Assembly: GCF_947507565.1 (NCBI RefSeq)
Contig: NC_089188.1
Span: 2,046,001 to 2,110,000, forward strand
Length of the DNA: 64,000 nt
Origin: Oscarella lobularis
Lineage: Eukaryota; Porifera; Homoscleromorpha; Homosclerophorida; Oscarellidae
Direction of reading: 5' to 3'
The notes beneath the pieces are model-generated. The model was not told where the DNA came from, did no database searches, and saw only the letters and a list, made by a program, of their open reading frames with translations. This document shows, one piece after another, positions 11,725-22,960 of this stretch; position 1 is the stretch's first letter, and each line of letters opens with the position of its first letter. The position numbers and the translations under genes were made by a program.

Positions 11725-13084
11725 CTATTTAGTTAGTCTTTTCCATGCTGCATTCACTTTTTCAGCGTATGTTTTCCACAGAACGTTCTTGCCATAGGAT
11801 AGATACCAACTGGAGAAAACAAATATTGATTTTATACGCGTAAGCGACTCCAGCTACTTACGCTCCAAATGCGACGCCTCCTAAATGCGCTGCGTGGTCA
11901 AAAAGCCTCCAACTTAGAAGAAGCCCAGCAACGTCCAACGTAACTATTCCCATCAGTGCCTATATACATATATTTAGTGATTTTTGAAGCAACTTGCTGC
12001 GAATATGGCACCATTCCAGCTGAAAATGAAATGAAGGGAAGAAAGACAATTGCAAGCCTAGCGTCCGGCATGGCAATGCACGTCATAGCCAACAAGTTAA
12101 GAATTGCACCCGACTGTAAAAATTGGGGTGATAGCGAGAGACGTATTCTGTGCAGTAGCGTTCTCACCGCTCCTAGTGATGGAGTGGCCACTGCTCTGGC
12201 TGCTCGCAGCATAACACTGAAGCAAGACGAAAAAACTCCTGGTAATCATCACTCAACTGAAAAGCGTTTGACCACAGATTCTCGCTTACCTCCTGTCACG
12301 TACGTAGCCAAATATTCCTCTGGGCTCATCCAATCTACAACCACAAATTTGTTTAGCCAGACACGTAAGAAATAGTCTACTTTGAAAAGCAGCCGAAAAG
12401 CTCCACAGGACGTACATATTTAGAGCAAAGTGCCACACGTCAGCATGACTGAAGCAACTCAATAGAAGAGGAGTGGATGACCCTATTAGAAGCGACCTTT
12501 TCACAGAACGAAAAAGGGATCGTAAAGACATACTAGAAGCTATTGAAGATGTAAACCAGCGTGTCATGATGCGATTCAGACTGGGGACTCTCCACATCAG
12601 GAGCACCAAAGAATTCATTGCAATAATGCCTTGTAATCAAGACTTTGTTTTAGTCAATGGCATTGCAGATACAGGACATACCAACGGTCACCTTTCGCAC
12701 TCCAGATAACGATGCCCACCATGTATTCAACTGAGAAGAAGAATTTGTCTACCCACTATAGGTGAATAGTCTGCGGAGTTACCTTTTGCCTGATTCTGCC
12801 ATATTTTGGCTCATGATGTAGGTTGGAAAAGGACGATGATTTTCGTTTCAACCGTTCGTATTCAAGAATCTTTGCAATTCCAAAAGCAGCACAGCCTGTC
12901 TGTACAGAAGAAGACCATGAGTCATTGGAACGTGGGCGAGCAGTGCAAAGCATACCATGATCGTGAAACCCAAGGGTTTCCAGTAGGGAAATGGCGGTGA
13001 GGGGATGTCTGCAGAATTCCAGCGACTATCCAACCGTCGAACAATCGTTCTGAAGCAAACGACATCGAACGCAAAGACCAGCAC
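11725..13084 (-). CDS. PARL: PARL, mitochondrial inner-membrane rhomboid protease
   Basis: Nine exons on the minus strand were joined: 13084-12956, 12899-12783, 12730-12682, 12629-12381, 12334-12290, 12238-12168, 12113-12012, 11959-11862 and 11809-11725. They give about 314 residues, against 379 in human. Diagnostic segments are [37 protein letters not shown], the catalytic GASGA (Ser nucleophile, created across the intron between 12168 and 12113), [11 protein letters not shown] and the catalytic-His segment [13 protein letters not shown] cleaves PINK1, PGAM5 and other single-pass proteins in the inner mitochondrial membrane. The proposed N terminus ([17 protein letters not shown]) is Arg-rich, which suits a presequence, but an upstream exon cannot be excluded. 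Confidence 0.92.
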
Positions 13085-13238
13085 GCATAGGCTTTATTTA
13101 CGGTGGCTGTCGCAGTCGAGAGAGGAAGAAGCGTAGACTACGGATGCTGTAAACTCGCTTCGCTAACATGTTGCTTCGAAAGGTGTGGTCGTATCTAGCG
13201 CGCGAGGAAATACCGAGGAAAGGAGCCTCGGAGTGTCC
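13085..13238. promoter_or_regulatory. Shared divergent promoter region, PARL / POLD3
   Basis: About 154 bases separate the start codons of two divergent genes, so both promoters must lie here or overlap the first exons. I see no TATA box at a useful position. Confidence 0.45.
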
Positions 13239-15029
13239 ATGGCTGGAGAGACGACGACTCGCCTGTATTTGGACAACATCGATGAGTATGTGAATGATCA
13301 GGACAAAGTGGTAGGAGCGAGGCTCCCTGCGAGGAATCGAATTGCAGACGCGCTTGCATCTAGGTCACTTACAAGTGGCTGAGCAGAATGTTGTCTGTTA
13401 GCGCCAATCAAGCAAAGCGGTACGTGCTACGTCCTTCTTTTTCAAATCGAGCTAATCCGGCATGTGCAGAATGCTATATGAATTCGTTGAAAATCAGAAG
13501 ACGAAAAGTGGCGAAAATTCAATTGATGTCGTGTATTTGGTGACAGGACAGCGTTTGGATAATGAAACGGTAAGGATAAACTAAACCCTTTATCTCACGG
13601 CAAAATCACTGTGTACCTTCCTCAGTATGTGACTGTGGTCTCTGGAGATCATCTAGACGGTGGGAGGCAGGCGAGTTTATTTTGACGCATCATAACGAAT
13701 TTATGCATAGAACTTAAGCAGCAGTTGAGTTCTTTGCTGTCCGTTCACGTGTACAGCGTTCAGAAAAGCAAGCTAAAGGTATTTTGTGCAGCAGCGTATG
13801 TACATAAAAAGTCGACAGGTTCTGTTGTAGGATTCGTCTCCTTTGTATGCAAGTGATTTTGATGCTCTATCAAAGGGCAATGAGTGAGATGAGTATATCA
13901 GTTTAGCGTAACTGGCATCCTTTGTTGCCAAGGTGGAGTTCTATTGTGTGCAACGAGGCCGTGCCTGTGGCGGATAGAGGCAGAATTACGAGAATAAACG
14001 GTGGGGCCAGTTCGGCTGAGAGGCAGTCTGTAAAACCCGCGCCAAAGCAAGGCAGTGAGAACAGGGCTAGTAACGAAACGAAACGTTCATCAATGGTATG
14101 CGGAAAAGTTACTTATTTGATAATCAATTAGACCTCTCTTCTAGTTTTCAAAGGGAAAGGAAACTGTTGGTAGCGTTAGTCAAATGAGTAGCAGAATAGG
14201 GTCGAGAGCCGAGGCGATGATACACGAGCGCGAGCAGAAGGACGCTGGTGTGAAAAAGGAATCAAAGCCAAAGCACGAAACAGCGGCATCGTCGTTTTTT
14301 GGAAGAGCGTTGACAAAGAAGAAAGGTCGATAGGTTAGGGGGAGCTATACGAGATAGGAGACGAATTTTTTAGAAGCTAAAGCAGCGCCTGTCAAGAGCG
14401 TTGTTCAGAAGAAAGAGAAAATTGTCGAGGAAGCATCAAAGGAGGAGGACGAGAAAAAGAGGAAAGAGGCGGAAGCTGCTGTGAATCCGTCAGCTAAGAA
14501 AACGGCCGATAATCGCACCAGTAAGAAGCCTGGAACTAAACCAAAGAAAAAGACTAGCCAGCTGAAACGAATAAAGCGGATAGAAGACAGTGACAGCGAA
14601 GAAGGTAATAATATCAAAGATTTATTTTTGATTGGCTTTGACGTCCTTCATAAAAGAGCCTGAAAAAATCGCCGCTGTTGAAGAGAGAATAGACGAGGGT
14701 AGTGACGATGCATTAAAGGTGTCCACTGGGTCGTCTTCCTCGCCAAAGTCCCTAAAGCCCAAAAGAAAGCGAACGAAGAAGATGAAGTCGCATACCTATG
14801 TGGACGAGGACGGAGAATTTGGTATTGTGTTCTCTGAAAATGCGACTACTAAGACCTGTTTTTAGTGACTGAAAAAGTGTACGAGAGCTGCTCGACGGAC
14901 GCAAGCGAGCCCGAGACGGAGTCGTCGAGAAAAGACGAGACAGGTAAAAGCGTGAGGTCGGGCAAAGTACCAAAACTTCCAGCCAACAAACAGTCTAAGT
15001 TATTCGGTTTTCTGAAAAAGAAGGACTAG
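13239..15029 (+). CDS. POLD3: DNA polymerase delta subunit 3 (p66)
   Basis: Ten exons join with consistent phase (13239-13310, 13364-13419, 13470-13569, 13626-13659, 13711-13778, 13831-13883, 13933-14095, 14145-14325, 14374-14604, 14657-14821 and the last 14866-15029) to about 428 residues, close to human p66 at 466. The N-terminal winged-helix region that binds POLD2 is clear: LYLDNIDEYVNDQDKVVTYK, NQAKRMLYEFVENQK and LSVHVYSVQKSKLKDSSPLY. The middle is Lys/Ser/Glu-rich and disordered. The conserved KSHTYVDEDGEF ... VTEKVYES segment precedes a C-terminal PCNA-interacting box, QSKLFGFLKKK. The protein tethers Pol delta to PCNA in lagging-strand synthesis and break-induced replication. Start codon choice follows alignment to the vertebrate N terminus. 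Confidence 0.93.
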
Positions 15030-15181
15030 CTAGCTCTCATTTTTCGTCAGTTATTGTCTAATGGTAGATTTTCATAGCATTTCAGCAAATCAGAACAAGA
15101 AAAGGCTGCGAATTTGAACGGTAAGAACGATAATAATATATAAATCAAAGTACAAAAATTTCAGCGCTAAAGTTTCACAGT

Positions 15182-18100
15182 TCAATTGTGCTCTACGTTC
15201 TCTATAGCTCTGTTGACGACTCGGAGCGCATCTCCCCGGTCAATAGCATTGAGTATCTTCGTAAACGCCTTCACTCGACACTGGGGTTGCAAAACGAATG
15301 AACGAATGACATTCCCAAGGGCAGTGCGAGGATTCACGTTATAAAATGCGATCATACGTTGAATCCCGAACTCTCGGGCGAGCTTTACCCACGGCAAATC
15401 GTTTAGAGCACCGTTTCGCTCGTCGAGAAGATGCTCGATTTCGTTCAGAACGCCTCGACCAAGAAAAGCGCATTGCATTTGAACACCCTTTCGCCGCTGA
15501 GACTCTTCAGCGACACCACAGTACAATAGCTCGATAGGTTTTTCAAAAATTTTTTCGTCGCCGAACTCATGATCGACAGTGCGATTGAGCGCTTCGGCCT
15601 CGATGATCGTCTCCAGAGGATACGCAAAGCGTTGATCGGGCGGCAAATGGCCTTTGATACTAGCAATGCTAAGCACGCCGATCTCGAGCGCCGTTACGGG
15701 GCTCGACTGAAAGGCAACGTCGTTTATCCAGCGTTGAATTCTCTCCAAGTGCAATAGGCATCGATCGGCGTCGCCGTCTCGTCCGCGAACGACGACGTCG
15801 ACGTAGGCGCGACGGTGGGGATCGAGTTCGACGAGCGCCTGTATCGTTCTGTCCGTGCGCATGGCGACGACGAAGCCGCCGTGCCAGACGCGTTGGGCCT
15901 GTTCGGCGAGCGCTTTCACTTGGAGCTTGGGGAAGAAGCCGGGGAGCAGGACGTCTTCGTTGCACGTCGTTTTGCAGCAGAAACGGCGACCCGTGTAGAG
16001 CTGAAGGTCGTCGGACGGCTGCCAGGTTGCGTCCGTCATTGTGTAGGTGCGAGCGATGAGAGACGGAAAGCGGAGTTCGTGCGTGCAGAGGCGATAGGCT
16101 TTGAGTATTTCGATGAGAATGTCTTGATGAAATCGAGGAAATCGGTCTGATAAACGATACGATATATATATATATATGTATTATCAAATATTCGTTTTTC
16201 GGAGATTGTTACTTTTCAAGTCGTCGCGGCTGATCAAACCGTCTTCGCTGCTCCAAGTCGACCTCTGATTTTTTTCTGTAAGAAAAAGCGGCTTGAACAA
16301 ATCGTTGCAAAGCCAGTTGGGGTCGAGAGCGACCCAACTGGCCGTCGAATCAGACCATCGCACGTAGATGACCTAAAAGAACATATCTCAGAGACGTAAC
16401 CTCACAAAATGACTTATTTATACCCGTCCTGAGCGAGCGAGACAGTTGAGGATCGTTTTAATGGAACTGCTGTTGTCTGCCGAGATGATGGGATTGACGT
16501 CGCGACGAACCATCGTCCAGAAATCATTGAAGCGTATGATCGGTTGAATTTTGCCGTCTCGCAAGTTCTTCTCGATTTCGTCAGACGTTTGACGACACAC
16601 GTCGTCGATTTTGGGAAGTCGCTAGATGAAAAAAAAGTTAGGAACGAATATTCATTTATCATTGGGACAACGAACTTTGATTATTTCCTTATAGTGACGA
16701 CCGATCAATTGCTTCAATTCGGCGACTTCGCGACCGCTCGGATCGGTGCAATTGACGCAGACGACGTCGTCGTCGTCGACGTCGAGATAAGCGCGGAACT
16801 GAGACGTTACCTCGCGCGCCTTCTCTATGCCTCGATACATCGCCATTCCGTCGCCCAGATCAACGTGCGTGAGCGCGATGATTACGCGCGGCCGACGAAC
16901 ATCCTCTACGCGGCACACGTACGTCAAAGATCGAGGGGGTGAGGGAGTGAGAGCGCTTACCGGCGTTCTCTTCGACGACGCACGTGTCGGCGAAACTGCA
17001 CGTTCGAATGACGCTCAACCAATAGCCGATCTGTTTCGCCCGCTCGTCGTCGCTCGCCGTCACGTCGACGAGAAGGAGAAAGATCGAATCGACGCCGCCA
17101 AGAAGATATTCGATCGTAACGTTATTTCGCATGTCGCCGCCCAAGTCCCAAGCGCTGAGTGTGCCGCATGACGGCAGATGGAGATCGCGAATTTGAATGC
17201 CGAGCGACAGGGCACCGCCGTCGTCTTTCTCGCCGCCGCCGCCGCCATCCTTTCTACCGAAAGTCCGCTGAAACCAGGTTGCATCGAGCGAGTTGAGAAG
17301 CGTCGTTTTGCCGGCGTTTCGCTCGCCGCAGAAGAAGAGTTTGATTTTGTCCTGGGGAACTGACTTTTCGAGCATCTTCGCCCATTTCGTATATTTCTGC
17401 GCGACGACGACGACGTCAATCGATGAACCCAGCTACATCAGCGCGTACCTTGCTATATTCTTTGATGTGTGCTGCAACGGCTTTGTTACTAGACTTCACG
17501 GCGATGTCCTCAGCTGTTTCTTTGCTCTAGATAAAAGGAAATCATCGCGTCTCGTTCTCAGACAATCATCTGCATTTAGAACCTTGTTCTGAATCAGCGG
17601 ATTAACGGTGACTTCGTGGCTTGTGAGATACTTGACGGCTTCAAGACAGCGAACCGGATTTTCTACACCATGTTGAACTGCAATGTGAAGAGCCGTATTG
17701 TTGTCCTAGAAGAGTAAGGTAACAGCGCAGGAGTCGAATCTATTATTTTCTACTTTGTCTTGTAGGTCGTGATTTCGCTCTCTTTCGATCAAGGCTTTCA
17801 TCATTTCGACATCGCACGAGGCCGCCGCGTAATGCAGTGGCACTTTTCCAGTCTGGAGAGAAAGGTAAGCACGTGCATATACCATTACAAGCATGGGTAA
17901 TTTTTTTGGCAAAATTCCTTGGGGTGGAATTTTGTCAAAAATGTTGAACAATACAGTACTTTGCTGCAAACGTCCGTTCGACAGTTGGCCTGTAAGAGAA
18001 CAGCGAGACAAGGTTGCGATCGATTTTTAGCTGCAAGATGTAAAGCAGTCAGAGCACCCTTGATAAAATCAAATCAAATTAATTATTTAATTAATCCCGA

Positions 18101-18712
18101 GCTTGCCGATCACATACGTCTTTTGAAATGGACTCCCTGTCGGCCCCCAATTTGAGCAACATCTCAGCAAAATCGGGCTTATTATACTCGGACGCCAAGT
18201 GAAGAGCATTGCATCTTTGCTACAGGCATACAAAACGGATATAGAAACTTGAACTCTGCCCTCTTGTGTAGTAGATACATCCGCCCTACTTACATTCGAA
18301 GCCATATTCAGGCATTCAGGTCTTTCCTTAATTAGCGTTTCGCCTATTTTCACGTTTCCGGTGCGAGCCGCTTTGTGTAACGCTGTTTCTCCGTGCTGTA
18401 GCGAGAAGAAACAACGTTGCTATGCGCAATGTTGTCTAAGCTAGCTCCGCCCCCACATACTCCCCGAACAGGAAAGTCCTTCGTTTTTGCAGCGACCGTT
18501 CGACGGTTTACTTAGTTAACTTACCTCATCTACAGCAATTGCTAGTTCTGAATTCTTTCTAAGCGCTTCGCACACTTTCGCCTCTTCTCCCTTGTTGACA
18601 CGAGCGAGGAACTACGCGTGCACCAAATTAAATCCTATCTCTCACATTTCCCTGTAGAATAGGCGCCTCGAACCTGCTTAAAAGTCTTGGCAAACTTCTG
18701 ATCTCTCGCCAT
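15182..18712 (-). CDS. Ankyrin-Roc-COR-Death domain protein (kinase-less DAPK-like ROCO protein)
   Basis: This minus-strand multi-exon gene starts MARDQKFAKTFKQ at 18712. Exons between 18611 and 17400 encode ankyrin repeats (HGETALHKAAR, RCNALHLASE, GALTALHLAAK, GKVPLHYAAAS, DNNTALHIAVQH). The Roc GTPase follows: P-loop GERNAGKT near 17310, switch motif WDLGGD near 17145 and base-recognition THVD near 16885. The COR region covers roughly 16660-15500 (for example WVALDPNWLCNDL near 16330). The last about 90 residues look like a Death domain (LPWVKLAREFGIQRMIAFY ... ILNAIDRGDALRVV), ending at 15182. The order Ank-Roc-COR-Death is that of DAPK1 without its N-terminal kinase and calmodulin segment. 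GTP-regulated dimerisation and death or innate signalling are inferred from the family. Some exon edges in the COR part are approximate. Confidence 0.85.
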
Positions 18713-18900
18713 GAATTAGGTCTCGCCGCGCCTGCTACACGAATGACGGAAGGGAAGTCCCAGGTATCCGTACGCATGCTCTTGTGACGTCAACTTCCTA
18801 AACTGTGTGGATACCGCTCTCGTTTTCGGAGCGTTTATCTTAGCTAGACCCAATTCTAGGGCTTGTTTATTAGACGTTGGTCTCACATAATACTGCGAGT
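18713..18900. promoter_or_regulatory. Divergent promoter region, ROCO gene / TIA-1-like gene
   Basis: 188 bases between two divergent start codons. The sequence contains TGACGTCA at 18786-18793, a perfect CRE-like (CREB/ATF) palindrome. Whether it is used is unknown. Confidence 0.45.
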
Positions 18901-21511
18901 ATGGACGGAGACCACCAGCAACGAGTCCTGTATGAGAAAAAGTCCCTCGAGTCCCTCCCCTCTAATTTCTCGATTTGTTTATGTATCTTCGACTCCTTTA
19001 GACACGTCGAAAATCTGGACCAGCGAATCAACGAGACGTTCGTCTCCGACATCTTTTCTGCAATAGGGCCGGTCAAAGATTGCTCGCTAGTAACCGAGGT
19101 AGACATCTTGCGAACACAAAAGATTGTGGCTACGCCCCTCCTGTCCCCCAGCTAAAGGATTCCTACTGCTTCATCGAGTTTGAAGACTACGCGACGGCTG
19201 CCAGAGCGCTACAAGCGATGAACGGCAGGACAATACACAATAAAGTGAGAATAAACGTTGTCGCGGTCTCCCGCGCATTCGCGCCCTGCTCCTTGCGGTC
19301 TCGCGACCTCCGCGCGCGCGCCCACGCGCAAATTTGCGACGGCGCGATTGTCTCCGGGTCTATTGTCTGTCGCGCAGCCCCCGTCTCGCCCTCTTTCGGC
19401 TCATTGTCTCCGCCTCGCTTCTCGTAGAAGCTGAAAGTCAATTGGGCGACTAACAACGGCGTCGACAGTATGAAAAGAGACGAGGCATTTAGTAAGTGGG
19501 CGTAGCCACCACGCACACGCACGCTCCGATATATTCGAAAGGGAGATCGCGTCGATTTGCCTCGCAGTCTTTCGCTCGTCTCTCTCAAACTCGCGCGCGC
19601 TCCTCCCCTTTCCTTTTTCCCTCCCACATGCCCCCCGAAGTGAAGCGCGTCGATTCGTCCGTGACGACAATCGCCGAAAAAATCGAACGCGATCTAGGAT
19701 TCGCTAACGAAAACTCGGAATCGAACGCCACCGTCGCCGTCGCCGTCGCCGCCGCCGCCGCGCCCCCGGAGATCGAAACCTCGGGGAACAACGTCGCTGA
19801 TTCGTCTTCCTCTTCGTCGTCGACGTCGTCTGGGGACGGGGACAGCGATTGGCAAAATGGTATGGGCGCACGGGGCACACGCGCGCGCGCGCGCGCGCGC
19901 GAGAAAAAAAAACGCGAGGCGCTTCGTCTCCTTTTCCTATTCGTTTTTACTTTCGTTTTCCAGCATCGTCGTCGTCCTCATCATCCTCCTCGCCGTCGTC
20001 ATCGCATCAACTCTTCGTCGGCGATTTGAACGCGTACGTCGACGTCGACGTCTTGACGGCAGCGTTCTCGGCGAAAGGACGCGTTTCGTGAGTTTTACGA
20101 ATATCCCTTTCCGCTCCCACGCGTAAAGGGGAACCTCTAGAGACGTTCGAGTTCTAAAGGATCCCGTTACGGGTCGACCGAAAGGCTACGGCTTCGTTTC
20201 GTTCGTAAATCGAGAGGTGAGGTCTATGACAAGTCGCAGCTTTATTACAATATACACGTGGGGCCCCAGCGTTTTTTTTCTATCGAATTTTCGTACTGTA
20301 AAATGATGTCTAGGTCTAGTCGACTCACCTCAGGGGCTACTATAGATAAGACTGTACAGGGGTCACTTACAACGATCATTCCGTGCCAAGAGTAGTGTGG
20401 TCCTAATAGGCAGATGGTCATTAGGTCGCTTAGATACTATAAGCCCACCCATTTGGCCCTTCTGTAATATTCAATAGTCGTTGATGCTGAGTAGGGGGCG
20501 TAGACGTAATTGAAATAAATCTTAGGATGCTGAAACGGCTAAGAAAGACTTGGACAATTCTATTTTGTGTGGACGGCATATTCGTGTGAATTGGGCTAGC
20601 AGGAAGAACACTTGCGTCGTCGGTCAGTCGTACAAGTTGCAGTGAAATTCTTTCTGGGAATTCTCGTTTTTTTTTCTTTTTTGAAAAAGGTGGCAAGCCA
20701 TTAGATTATCATGAAATCTATAGACAGTCGCCTGTGTGCAATACGTCCGTATACATTGGGAATATCACCGTGTCGACGACTGAGGAGCACATTCGCTCGA
20801 AATTCGGTCAGTACGGGCCAATCACCGAGGTGAGAGTGTTCGCAGATAAAGGCTATGCGTTCACAAAGTAAGACAGCGCACACTCAGGTGTATTTAATTA
20901 TCATTGATTTTTTTATAATGCAGGTTTGAGTCACACGAACAGGCGACTAAAGCCATAATGGGATGCAATAGCAGCATGTTGAACGGGAGCTCCCTTAGGG
21001 TAAAGATTATAGAATATTTATTTATACGGATACCCGACTTTCTGTTTCAGTGTTCATGGGGCCGAGAAGAGTCGCGAGATGCTGCCACACCGCAGTGGCT
21101 CTACTACCAACAACAACTTCAAACGCAGCAGCAGCAGCAGCAGCAACAGCAACAGCACCATCTACAAGACCAACGTCATAGTTCCTACTATTACAACTAC
21201 CAGCAGCCGTCGCAACAGTACGCTGCTCAAGCAGCAGCCGCTGCCGCTGCAGCAAACACGTATCCGTTTTATTATCCTTATTATTATAATAGGTGAGACC
21301 AGAATCGGAAGTAAGTCAATATATTTTAATGTTAGTATATAGTTCTGGGGGTGATTTGGTGTCTCATCAATCGTATGCGACTGGTCAAGGTAGCCAGGGT
21401 CTTGTTGCTGGTGTTCGGGCCGCTGCAGGTGGTAGCGGCATTACGGCTGGCTTGCACGGTTTTGCTGCGCCCTACGCATTGGCACCGGGTCAGGAATACC
21501 GGCAGAGCTGA
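18901..21511 (+). CDS. TIA1: TIA-1/TIAR-like RNA-binding protein with three RRMs and a Gln-rich C terminus
   Basis: Twelve exons join in phase from 18901-18929 to 21343-21511, giving about 487 residues. RRM1 runs from RVLHVENLDQRINETF to KLKVNWATNNG. RRM2 begins HQLFVGDLNAYVDVDVL and ends IRVNWASRKN. RRM3 spans SVYIGNITVSTTEEHI to SLRCSWGRE. The tail is rich in Gln, His, Tyr, Ala and Gly, the prion-like part that drives stress-granule assembly in TIA-1. TIA-1 binds U-rich RNA to promote U1 recruitment at weak 5' splice sites and to silence translation. The RRM1-RRM2 linker carries an extra low-complexity exon (19641-19859, 219 bases, phase 1 on both sides) that could be skipped without a frame change. 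The intron at 20217-20525 is the longest in the gene (309 bases). Assignment to TIA1 versus TIAL1 cannot be made. Confidence 0.9.
21121..21270 (+). repeat. CAG/CAA microsatellite encoding poly-Gln and poly-Ala
   Basis: A CAG/CAA-rich run near 21125-21155 encodes about ten Gln, and a second Ala-rich run lies near 21225-21255. Both are in frame in the last-but-one exon of the TIA-1-like gene. Length polymorphism is likely. Confidence 0.8.
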
Positions 21512-21739
21512 CGAGGATCACGAAATAGACTATTAGGGTATATAAGTTTTACATTATCAGCCGGTCTTGCGGGGGGAGAGGGGACCTCTAATTCAGATGA
21601 CAGCATGATGATGACGTACAGAGAAACAAAAATAAATTTAAACTATTTTTATCAAAGCGACAACACTCGACAAATCGATCACGTGGGTAAACAAAAAAAT
21701 GACAGCAAACGCAATTTTTTGTGTGTATGTAGCAAAGTT

Positions 21740-22120
21740 TTAGGTCGCTCTTGATTCGTCTTTCTTGATTATGAATATTTTTCCGCTGGAGACCATAGCC
21801 AAGTAAGCCACTCGTCCGCACATGACTAAAACGTAGAGAAATTGGTGACGTAACGGTTTGTCGTAAGAATACAGTTACCGCTTATTCGCCTATAAGGTTC
21901 TTTCTGCTCTGTCTTCATTAGTCGACTTCCAGCCTGCAGCATGTTGAGTATTACCTTTCCCGTGCGCTCGTCGTTTTGTAGTTCGCCCGTGGACTAGCGA
22001 AAAAGACGTCGTTTTCGGAAGAGAAAGGCTAGCGAAATGTACCGCAAGTACGGCGCCGTCTTCGCTCAGCACGAGACAGCCAACTTGACCTGGTATAGCC
22101 TCGAGACTCTGCGTGAGCAT
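21740..22120 (-). CDS. LAMTOR4: Ragulator subunit LAMTOR4
   Basis: Exons 22120-22043, 21993-21955, 21933-21879 and 21825-21740 on the minus strand give 85 residues; human has 99. LTQSLEAIPGQVGCLVLSED, STGELQNDE and the end VAYLAMVSSGKIFIIKK align by eye with human LAMTOR4 (LTQ-L-IP-Q-GYLVLSE, SSGDLEND, VSGQ-VFVVK). It is a roadblock-fold subunit of the pentameric Ragulator that anchors Rag GTPases to lysosomes for mTORC1 activation. The central segment is shorter than in vertebrates, so one small exon may have been missed. A 5' UTR intron is possible because an acceptor-like TTTCCTTTAG lies just before the ATG. Confidence 0.88.
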
Positions 22121-22223
22121 CGCCTAAAGGAAAAGGAACGTTTCGACGAAGAGAAAAGGTTCAGAAAGGTGTACCATGTTTTCTATCTAGCACGCTAGAA
22201 TCATGTGATCGTGACGTCCCCGA
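22121..22223. promoter_or_regulatory. Divergent promoter region, LAMTOR4 / membrane orphan
   Basis: Only 103 bases separate the two start codons. A shared promoter is inferred from spacing alone. Confidence 0.4.
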
Positions 22224-22751
22224 ATGAGCGAAGAACTTCGCGCTCGCCACGAGCGTCGTAGCCGCGTCGCGAGCTATTATGTGAGCGGAACGGCCGCCTG
22301 TTCAGCCACCCTTGGCGGATGGTACAGTAATCGAGCGTGGAAAGGCCGAGGTCAGGCGAGAATAGCAGCCGTTGGATTACTCGCTGCCTGTTCGATGGTC
22401 GCGGGAAGCGCGGCGAGTAAAGCGTGGGTGACGCTCGTAAGTAAGTCCGTGCAGCGTGGGGATCTGAGCTGTGTCGCCTGCGCTGGCGTACGAGGTGCGA
22501 ACGTCGCTGCATTCGGTGGAATGCTCGTGCCCAGTTTCGTGGGTTCTCTAGCTACCGATTTTCCAAAGAGTCTCCTCGAAGCAAAACGATTCTTTCGTAG
22601 TTACTCAAAACCTCTGGGAAGTGCTTTCGGGCTAATTTTAATTTGCGCTCAGGCTTCTATTGGGTTTTGGCTTGCATCGACGTACGCTGAAATGAAACTG
22701 GAGGAGCGCATTTTAGAATCGAGACAAGACGAATTTACGACAAATAAATAA
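22224..22751 (+). CDS. Small multi-pass membrane protein, unrecognised
   Basis: An intronless frame of 175 residues starting MSEELRARHERRSRVASYY. Three or four hydrophobic segments are visible: around YVSGTAACSATLGGWY, IAAVGLLAACSMVAGSAA, GANVAAFGGMLVPSFVGSLA and GSAFGLILICAQASIGFWLA. The C terminus is charged (KLEERILESRQDEF). There is no signal peptide and no catalytic motif that I recognise. The size, Arg-rich N terminus and Gly/Ala-rich helices would suit a mitochondrial or endomembrane protein, but that is inference. It is divergent from LAMTOR4 and followed closely by DLG. Confidence 0.6.
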   Translation: MSEELRARHERRSRVASYYVSGTAACSATLGGWYSNRAWKGRGQARIAAVGLLAACSMVAGSAASKAWVTLVSKSVQRGDLSCVACAGVRGANVAAFGGMLVPSFVGSLATDFPKSLLEAKRFFRSYSKPLGSAFGLILICAQASIGFWLASTYAEMKLEERILESRQDEFTTNK

Positions 22752-22960
22752 GACACGCGGCACAGGACCACGCCTATCTCTTACGTACGTTTGCGCGTCC
22801 TCTCTCTCTCTCTCTCATTGGTCGACTCGCAATGTACTACTCTCACGTGACTTCACAAGTTTGTTCGCCATCTTCGATCCGGTGGGAGACGAAGAACGTC
22901 GTGTGTCTCGCGTAGAGCGTCCCAACGTCAAAGCAAACTTGCGCGATAGAAAAGAAAAAA

